From positions 1 to 19,649 of the forward strand of contig JBBSOK010000051.1 in assembly GCA_038259825.1 (NCBI GenBank): a stretch of DNA of 19,649 nt, read 5' to 3'. This document shows positions 14,553 through 19,649 of the stretch, in pieces. Numbering within the stretch: the stretch's first letter is position 1; each line of letters opens with the position of its first letter. Both the position numbers and the translations under genes were made by a program. This DNA comes from JBBSOK01 sp038259825. Lineage in GTDB: Bacteria > Bacteroidota > Bacteroidia > Flavobacteriales > Flavobacteriaceae. The notes beneath the pieces were generated by a model, which saw only the letters and a list, made by a program, of their open reading frames with translations, did no database searches and was not told the DNA's origin.

Positions 14553-14660
14553 ATGACAACTTTTCTAATTATTCTAGGTGTATTATTGGCAGTTAATTTT
14601 CTATTATTACAATTTAGTTGTAACGATGCTACAGAACCGGAAGTTCCTGAAGAAGAATAA
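14553..14660 (+). CDS. Small membrane-anchored protein, 35 residues, novel
   Basis: An ATG at 14553, preceded by the purine-rich AAAGAAAGAG, opens an ORF of 35 codons ending TAA at 14660. The product starts MTTFLIILGVLLAVNFLLLQ (one hydrophobic helix, residues 4-21), then FSCNDATEPE and VPEEE. It therefore has one membrane span, a cysteine just past it that could be a poor lipobox (Q-F-S-C, not canonical), and a short acidic tail. It lies alone in the 215-base gap between two real genes and has codon use like its neighbours. I do not recognise a family. Small size means chance cannot be excluded. Confidence 0.55.
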   Translation: MTTFLIILGVLLAVNFLLLQFSCNDATEPEVPEEE

Positions 14661-14700
14661 ATTTTTAATTCTTATTTAAATTTTCTTTTTTTCATCCCTT

Positions 14701-15369
14701 CTAATTCCAATTAATTTTACTCTTCCCGTTTTTTTCTAAAAATTCATTTGTCTTACTAAAATGCTTATTTCCAAACCATAATCCACGGTTTGCGCTTAAA
14801 GGTGACGGATGTCCGCTTGTCAAAACCATATGTTTATTAGCATTTATTTTTGCACCTTTCTTTTTTGCATAACCGCCCCACAATAAAAATACTACTCCTT
14901 CCCTATTCTCTGAAATTTTCGAGATTACAGCATCAGTAAATTGTTCCCAACCTTTATTTTGATGGCTCCCGGCTTGGTGCGCTCTTACGGAAAGTGTTGC
15001 GTTTAAAAGTAAAACGCCTTGGTCTGCCCAAAACTCTAAATTTCCCGAAGCAGGTACGGGTTTTTTAGAATCCTCCGCTAATTCTTTATAAATATTAATG
15101 AGCGATGGCGGGATTGCAATACCATCTGCCACCGAAAAGCAAAGTCCATTGGCCTGTTGTGGTCCGTGATAAGGATCTTGACCAATAATTACAACTTTTA
15201 CATCTTTAAATGGAGTGTGGTCAAATGCTGAAAATATCTTCTTAGCTGGCGGATAACAAGTGTGTTCGGAGTACTCGGTTTTTATAAAATCTGTTAATTC
15301 TCTAAAATAGGGTTTTTCAAATTCATTTTTTAATTCACTCTTCCAACCTTCTTCAATTTTTACATCCAT
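14701..15369 (-). CDS. ung: Uracil-DNA glycosylase, family 1
   Basis: A 222-residue base-excision repair enzyme that removes uracil from DNA. The water-activating loop is IIGQDPYHGPQQANGLCFSV (61-80) with catalytic D65. LLLNATLSVRAHQAGSHQNK (120-139) covers the conserved uracil-binding strand, and TSGHPSPLSANRG (184-196) is the DNA-intercalation loop with catalytic H187. Length equals that of family 1 enzymes. I chose ATG 15369: a TTG 12 codons upstream would lie above an exact -7 promoter at 15389-15396. It diverges from mutS2, an arrangement of two DNA-maintenance genes. Confidence 0.97.
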   Translation of the reverse strand: MDVKIEEGWKSELKNEFEKPYFRELTDFIKTEYSEHTCYPPAKKIFSAFDHTPFKDVKVVIIGQDPYHGPQQANGLCFSVADGIAIPPSLINIYKELAEDSKKPVPASGNLEFWADQGVLLLNATLSVRAHQAGSHQNKGWEQFTDAVISKISENREGVVFLLWGGYAKKKGAKINANKHMVLTSGHPSPLSANRGLWFGNKHFSKTNEFLEKNGKSKINWN

Positions 15370-15388
15370 AATTCGTACTTTTGTATTA

Positions 15389-15396
15389 CAAAAATA
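15389..15396 (-). promoter_or_regulatory. -7 promoter element for ung
   Basis: The minus strand reads TATTTTTG, an exact TAnnTTTG 19 bases upstream of the ATG at 15369, giving a leader of about a dozen bases and fixing the start choice. Confidence 0.5.
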
Positions 15397-15448
15397 GACC
15401 TTCAACTTTTAAAAAGCAGTTAAATGTTGATTGGTTTTTGTAGTATCT

Positions 15449-17608
15449 ATGACAAAGATTAACAGTAAAACATTACAAGACCTCGAATTTCCTTCCGTTT
15501 TAAAACAAATTTCCAATTTCTGTATTTCGGAAGCTGGTAAAGAATCTGTTTTGGAAATACAACCATTTAAAAACATTTCGTTGGTTGAAGTAGAATTGGA
15601 GAAAACTACCGAATTCAAATTTTCTTTTGAAGGCGATACACCAATCCCAAATCACGGTTTTGAACCAATTTTCAGGGAACTTCGATTATTCGAAATTGAA
15701 AATAGTACAATTGAAATTAGCGGTTTTAGAAAGATTCTTTCCATTTCTGAAACAACTAAAACCTTGTTGAAATTCTTCGTGAAATTTGAAGAATTCTATG
15801 TTCATTTAAATTCTTTTTCAGAAGATATAGTGTATATCGGCGCAATTTCAGAAGAGATTAATAGGGTTGTTGATAAATATGGAGAGGTAAAAGATAGCGC
15901 TAGCTATGAATTGGGAGCAATTAGGAAGCGTTTAAATGTTGTAAGAGGCAGAATAAATTCTTCATTTGCAGGCGCTTTAAGCAGATATTCCCAAGCTGGT
16001 TATCTTGACGAAATTAGGGAAACGGTTGTGGAAAACAGACGTGTACTTGCCGTTACCGCAATGCACAGAAGAAAAATTAAAGGTTCGGTTTTGGGAAATT
16101 CAAAAACGGGGAGCCTTGTGTATATTGAGCCTCAAGAAACATTGGAATATACCAATGAGCTTACAAATTTATTGTATGAAGAAGATGAAGAGGTTAAAAA
16201 GATTTTAAAGCAACTCACTGAATTTATAAGGCCTTTCTCAGAAACGCTTGCAAGCTATCAGCAGTATTTGATAGATCTAGATGTTATTTATGCAAAGGCA
16301 AAATATGCCCGGGAAACAAATGGCATTAAACCGCTTATTTCAGAAAATAGGAGATTAAATTTATTAAATGCCTATCACCCACTATTATTGGCCGCACACA
16401 AAAAAAGCAAGAAAATAACCCATCCGCAGAGTATTGAGCTAGAACCAACAAAAAGGATTATCGTTATTTCAGGACCAAATGCTGGTGGAAAAAGTATCAC
16501 GCTTAAAACGGTTGGATTGCTTCAACTTATGTTGCAGAGTGGGATTTTAGTTACAGTTGATCCGCAAAGCGAATTTTGTTTTTTCGAAAGGGTTTTAACC
16601 GATATTGGAGACAATCAATCAATTGAAAATCATTTAAGTACGTATAGTTATCGTTTAAAAAAGATGTATCAATTTCTTCGGAAATGTGATGAAAAAACAC
16701 TTTTTTTAATTGACGAATTTGGAACAGGAAGCGATCCTGAATTGGGCGGTGCCTTAGCTGAAACCTTTTTAGAGGTTTTTTATGAGCGAAATGCTTTTGG
16801 AATAATAACAACACACTATACCAACTTAAAACTATTGGCAAATGAACTTCCGGAAGCAATAAATGCAAACATGCTTTTTGACAGTAAAAGTTTGGAACCA
16901 CTATATAAACTGCATCTTGGCGAAGCTGGAAGTAGTTTCACGTTTGAAGTTGCACAGAAAAACGGCATTCCATATAGCTTAATTAATAAGGCGAAAAAGA
17001 AAATTGAGCGTGGCAAAATAAGGTTTGACAAAACAATTGCCAACCTTCAAAAAGAACGTAGTAATTTACGGAAAACCACAGATTCGTTGCGCACAGAAGA
17101 GCAAAAAAAACGTGATGAAAGTCGCCAAATGGAGGAAACAAATGCGAAACTTCAAGAAAAACTAATCAGCTATCAAGAGTTATATGATAGTAATCAAAAA
17201 ACGATAAGTTTAGGTAAAAAGGTGGATGCGCTGGCAGAAAAATTCTTCAATAATAAGCAGAAAAAGCATTTGATTGATGAGTTAATGAAAATTGTGATGG
17301 TTGAAAACAGCAAACGAAAAAGAATTGCTCCGAAGACCAAAAAAGTTATTAAAGCGAAAGAAAAAAAGATTGTTGAAGAAATTGAAAAGAAGGTTGAAGT
17401 AATTAGGGAAGAGAAAAAGGAACAAAAAGAAAAGGCCAAAAAATTACCGCCACCAAAACCGAAAGCAACACTAAAAGTTGGCGATAGAGTAAGAATGCAG
17501 GACGGCAAAGCAATTGGCACAATTGATTCATTGGAAAAAAACAAAGCAATCGTCAACTATGGTATGTTTACAACCAATGTAAATATTGAACAGCTTGAAA
17601 AAGTATGA
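15449..17608 (+). CDS. MutS2-like ATPase lacking the C-terminal Smr nuclease domain
   Basis: A 719-residue protein with MutS core and clamp domains but no mismatch-recognition domain, as in MutS2. The Walker A is GPNAGGKSITLK (342-353), the Walker B LFLIDEFGTGSDP (418-430), and the ABC-like signature region is near NHLSTYSYRLKKM. A long helical, charged segment (about 510-620) is followed by a Lys/Glu-rich linker (about 620-670) and a KOW-like end (LKVGDRVRMQDGKAIGTIDS). The usual Smr nuclease domain of MutS2 (total about 780-800 residues) is missing: the stop follows directly. MutS2 proteins act on recombination intermediates or rescue collided ribosomes; without Smr it may only bind or split. 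The ATG at 15449 is preferred over TTG 15431. Confidence 0.9.
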   Translation: MTKINSKTLQDLEFPSVLKQISNFCISEAGKESVLEIQPFKNISLVEVELEKTTEFKFSFEGDTPIPNHGFEPIFRELRLFEIENSTIEISGFRKILSISETTKTLLKFFVKFEEFYVHLNSFSEDIVYIGAISEEINRVVDKYGEVKDSASYELGAIRKRLNVVRGRINSSFAGALSRYSQAGYLDEIRETVVENRRVLAVTAMHRRKIKGSVLGNSKTGSLVYIEPQETLEYTNELTNLLYEEDEEVKKILKQLTEFIRPFSETLASYQQYLIDLDVIYAKAKYARETNGIKPLISENRRLNLLNAYHPLLLAAHKKSKKITHPQSIELEPTKRIIVISGPNAGGKSITLKTVGLLQLMLQSGILVTVDPQSEFCFFERVLTDIGDNQSIENHLSTYSYRLKKMYQFLRKCDEKTLFLIDEFGTGSDPELGGALAETFLEVFYERNAFGIITTHYTNLKLLANELPEAINANMLFDSKSLEPLYKLHLGEAGSSFTFEVAQKNGIPYSLINKAKKKIERGKIRFDKTIANLQKERSNLRKTTDSLRTEEQKKRDESRQMEETNAKLQEKLISYQELYDSNQKTISLGKKVDALAEKFFNNKQKKHLIDELMKIVMVENSKRKRIAPKTKKVIKAKEKKIVEEIEKKVEVIREEKKEQKEKAKKLPPPKPKATLKVGDRVRMQDGKAIGTIDSLEKNKAIVNYGMFTTNVNIEQLEKV

Positions 17609-17641
17609 AATAGACTTTTGGCATTGTAGCTAAGAATTATA

Positions 17642-18043
17642 ATGGAAAATAAAAAATTTATCCTTTTTGACGGTGTTTGCAATCTTTGCAACGGCGCGAT
17701 TAATTTTATTATTGAACGCGATACTAAAAACGTATTTCAGTTTGCCGCTTTACAAAGTGAAGCTGGAGAGGCTCTTACCACCAAATTTGGAATCGATACA
17801 CAAAAAGTTGATTCTATTATTCTAATTGATAACGGCACATATTACGCAAAATCTACAGCTGCGCTTCGGGTTTCTAAATATCTTTCAGGAGCTTATCCTT
17901 TACTTTACGGATTTATGATTATTCCAAAATTCGTTCGTGATTGGGTTTATGATTACATCGCCAAAAACCGCTACAAGTTGTTTGGTAAAAAGGAAAGTTG
18001 TATGATTCCAACAAAAGAGCTTAAAGCTAAATTTTTACAATAG
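17642..18043 (+). CDS. Thiol-disulfide oxidoreductase of the DCC family (DUF393)
   Basis: A 133-residue protein. It opens with the family motif ILFDGVCNLCNGAINFIIERD, split here as FDGVCNLCNG (9-18; D10, C13, C16) and INFIIERD. Then come FQFAALQSE, STAALRVSKYLSGAYPLLYG and IPKFVRDWVYDYIAKNRYKL. The name DCC comes from the D-x-x-C-x-x-C element, which is thought to be redox-active. The C-terminal half is rather hydrophobic but has no clear membrane span. It starts 33 bases after mutS2 and is probably on the same transcript; the functional link is unclear. Confidence 0.93.
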   Translation: MENKKFILFDGVCNLCNGAINFIIERDTKNVFQFAALQSEAGEALTTKFGIDTQKVDSIILIDNGTYYAKSTAALRVSKYLSGAYPLLYGFMIIPKFVRDWVYDYIAKNRYKLFGKKESCMIPTKELKAKFLQ

Positions 18044-18059
18044 CCTAATTCAAAATGAA

Positions 18060-18088
18060 TGTTAACTCAACAATAGTGATAGTTAACA
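18060..18088. repeat. 8-base perfect inverted repeat upstream of the MuiA-like gene
   Basis: TGTTAACT (18060-18067) and AGTTAACA (18081-18088), 13 bases apart (centre-to-centre two helical turns), end 16 bases before the -7 element at 18105. The position over the -33 region suits an operator. Chance is possible in AT-rich DNA. Confidence 0.6.
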
Positions 18089-18104
18089 AATTCTTTATAT
18101 AAGA

Positions 18105-18112
18105 TACGTTTG
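18105..18112 (+). promoter_or_regulatory. -7 promoter element for the MuiA-like gene
   Basis: TACGTTTG is an exact TAnnTTTG, 38 bases upstream of the ATG at 18151, within the gap after the DCC gene. Confidence 0.5.
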
Positions 18113-18150
18113 TGACAGAGTAGTTTTGGTTTAAACTAAAAACCATTATT

Positions 18151-19649
18151 ATGAAAACCCTACTGCTGTTATTACTTTTGCCTACACTGCTTTTATCGCA
18201 AACCGAAAACCCCACTTTTTCAAAAATTGAAAGTGTTATTGTTTACACAGAAGGCGCTTTAATTGAAAGGAGTGCATCCATTAATTTAATCAAAGGTGAA
18301 AATATTATTAACTTAAATAACCTTTCGCCAGACATTGATGAAAACACAATTCAAATTGCTGGTTTGAAAGATGTTTCAATAGTTTCATTAAACTATTCAA
18401 TTAATTATTTAGAAAAGAAAAAATTATCGGAAGCTTTTGAAAAAATCAATTTTGAAATTACTACTCTTTCAGCCAAAAGAAATTCTATAGAAAATATTAT
18501 TGCGGGTAATAATCAAGAACTCGCGCTCCTTAACCAAAATCAAAAAATCAATAGCAATGCAACTGATTTAACGGTTGAAAAGGTTAAAGAAATGGCAACC
18601 TACTATCGAACAAGAATTACTGAAATTAAAAACGCACTATACCTTCAACAATTAGAACTTTTGGAAATTTCTAAACAAATTAGTGACCAACAAAATGAAC
18701 TAAAAAAAATAGACGATTCAAAAAAAGAAAGACGCGGAGAAATCAAGCTAAAACTTAACAGCAAAAAAGCTTTAAATCTTGTTCTCAATATAAAATACAG
18801 CATTAAAAATGCAGGTTGGTTTCCGCTATACGATATAAAAGCGACGGATACTTCCTCGCCTATTTCGTTTTCGTATAAGGCAAATGTGTACCAACAAAGT
18901 GGGACAGATTGGGAAAATGTGAGCCTAACACTTTCTACTGGCGATCCAAACACCAATAATATCAAGCCAATGATTACGCCGAGATATTTAAATTTTAATC
19001 AACCAAGTTATAATAAAACAGCTTCAACGGAATCTGCTTTTAAATATAATCCAACTATTACAATGGTTTCAGGAATGGTTACGGACGATTCTGGTTATCC
19101 GTTGCCCGGCGTGAATGTGCTTATTTCAGGTACGAATAGAGGTACACAAACCGATTTTGACGGTAATTATAGTTTGGATATTTCAGGCGGAAGAGAACTT
19201 TTTTACAGCTACGTTGGCTTCGAAACTGAATCTATCCCTGTTTATTCGTCTGTAATAAATAAGACTTTGAAACCTGGTGCTCAATTATCTGAAGTTGTAG
19301 TAACCGGCTATAGTGATAAAAATTCAATAGATAAACTTTTGCAGGGAAAAGCAGCTGGAGTCGAAATTACCAATAACACTGGTAATACTGGTAGCTTTGT
19401 AAGAATTAGAGGCACTGGAAGTTTATCTTCAGGAGCATCATCACCTCTTTTTGTTGTTGATGGAGATGTGATGAGTGAATCTGATGTTAACTCAATAGAC
19501 GAGTCTTTAATTGCAGATGTAAAATTTTCCAAAGACAGAGAAACAACCAGTAGATATGGCAGCCGAGGAAGAAATGGTGTTGTAATAATTACAACCAAAA
19601 ATCCTGCAACAAGCACCAAAGAAAGTGGTTTGACCAATACGGAATTTAA
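18151..19649 (+). CDS. MuiA/DUF4139-family protein with inserted CarboxypepD_reg-like and TonB-plug domains (3' end cut)
   Basis: 499 codons are present with no stop before the window end. A signal peptide (MKTLLLLLLLPTLLLSQ) is followed by a DUF4140-like N-terminal domain (about 25-125; IESVIVYTEGALIERSA), a coiled coil (about 150-200), then a DUF4139-like start (205-265; YSIKNAGWFPLYDIKA, then SGTDWENVSLTLSTGDP). After a short linker a CarboxypepD_reg-like beta domain follows (306-383; VSGMVTDDSGYPLPGVNVLI, TQTDFDGNYSLDI). Next is a SusC-type TonB plug (381-483; EVVVTGYSDK, LLQGKAAGVEI, RIRGTGSLSSG, LFVVDGDV, YGSRGRNGVVIITTK). The end NTEF may be where DUF4139 resumes. Plug domains normally belong to outer-membrane receptors with a 22-strand barrel; here none is expected. 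The function is unknown and likely surface or periplasmic. Confidence 0.85.
   Translation, partial: MKTLLLLLLLPTLLLSQTENPTFSKIESVIVYTEGALIERSASINLIKGENIINLNNLSPDIDENTIQIAGLKDVSIVSLNYSINYLEKKKLSEAFEKINFEITTLSAKRNSIENIIAGNNQELALLNQNQKINSNATDLTVEKVKEMATYYRTRITEIKNALYLQQLELLEISKQISDQQNELKKIDDSKKERRGEIKLKLNSKKALNLVLNIKYSIKNAGWFPLYDIKATDTSSPISFSYKANVYQQSGTDWENVSLTLSTGDPNTNNIKPMITPRYLNFNQPSYNKTASTESAFKYNPTITMVSGMVTDDSGYPLPGVNVLISGTNRGTQTDFDGNYSLDISGGRELFYSYVGFETESIPVYSSVINKTLKPGAQLSEVVVTGYSDKNSIDKLLQGKAAGVEITNNTGNTGSFVRIRGTGSLSSGASSPLFVVDGDVMSESDVNSIDESLIADVKFSKDRETTSRYGSRGRNGVVIITTKNPATSTKESGLTNTEF

Noticed and set aside
15409..15618. Minus-strand ORF of 69 codons over the mutS2 start
   Set aside because: It overlaps the conserved N-terminus of MutS2 and the ung promoter and shows no family features.
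17194..17556. Minus-strand ORF of 120 codons rich in Ser, Phe and Leu, hydrophobic
   Set aside because: It is the complement of the Lys/Glu-rich linker of the MutS2-like protein; such complements always look like membrane proteins.

Overview
The window is AT-rich DNA from a member of the Bacteroidota, most likely Flavobacteriaceae. Several signs agree. Exact TAnnTTTG -7 promoter elements precede several genes, and Shine-Dalgarno signals are weak or absent. The gene complement is also typical: an alpha/beta-fused 2-oxo acid dehydrogenase E1, a MuiA-like protein carrying CarboxypepD_reg-like and TonB-plug domains, an SUI1 factor, a DUF1328-lipocalin-OmpA group and a MutS2-like ATPase without an Smr domain. 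No rRNA, tRNA, CRISPR array, insertion sequence or phage gene is visible. No stretch longer than 300 bases lacks a gene.

Layout. (1) 1-2440: the start of a nitroreductase (minus, cut by the window edge) diverges from a TerC/Alx membrane protein. A short hibernation-promoting factor and an ArsC/Spx-like protein without the catalytic cysteine follow, ending at a strong terminator. (2) 2456-2818: a small secreted protein, minus strand. (3) 2977-7533, minus strand: a compact five-gene biosynthetic operon. In transcription order it encodes an FAD oxidoreductase, a SAM methyltransferase, a type III polyketide synthase, a FabF-like ketosynthase and an acyl carrier protein. (4) 7557-9070, minus strand: a DUF1328 membrane protein, a lipocalin-like lipoprotein and an OmpA/glycine-zipper lipoprotein, ending in a terminator. 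(5) 9108-11111, minus: fused E1 alpha/beta. (6) 11232-14485, plus: a 2-oxoglutarate/Fe(II) dioxygenase of the isopenicillin N synthase superfamily, a nine-copy heptamer repeat, an SUI1 factor, a nucleoside phosphorylase and a leaderless type 2 periplasmic-binding-fold protein. (7) 14553-14660: a 35-codon membrane-anchored small ORF. (8) Uracil-DNA glycosylase (minus) diverges from mutS2 (plus), which is followed by a DCC-family protein. (9) 18151 to the end: a mosaic MuiA/DUF4139 protein, cut by the window edge.

The most interesting unit is the type III PKS operon. Its key catalytic residues are intact. The ketosynthase/ACP pair plausibly makes or extends an acyl starter, which the type III PKS would extend and cyclise to a phenolic or pyrone lipid. 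The methyltransferase and flavoprotein would then tailor it. This resembles the logic of srsABC in Streptomyces griseus and arsABCD in Azotobacter, but with different partner enzymes. The product is not inferable from sequence alone.
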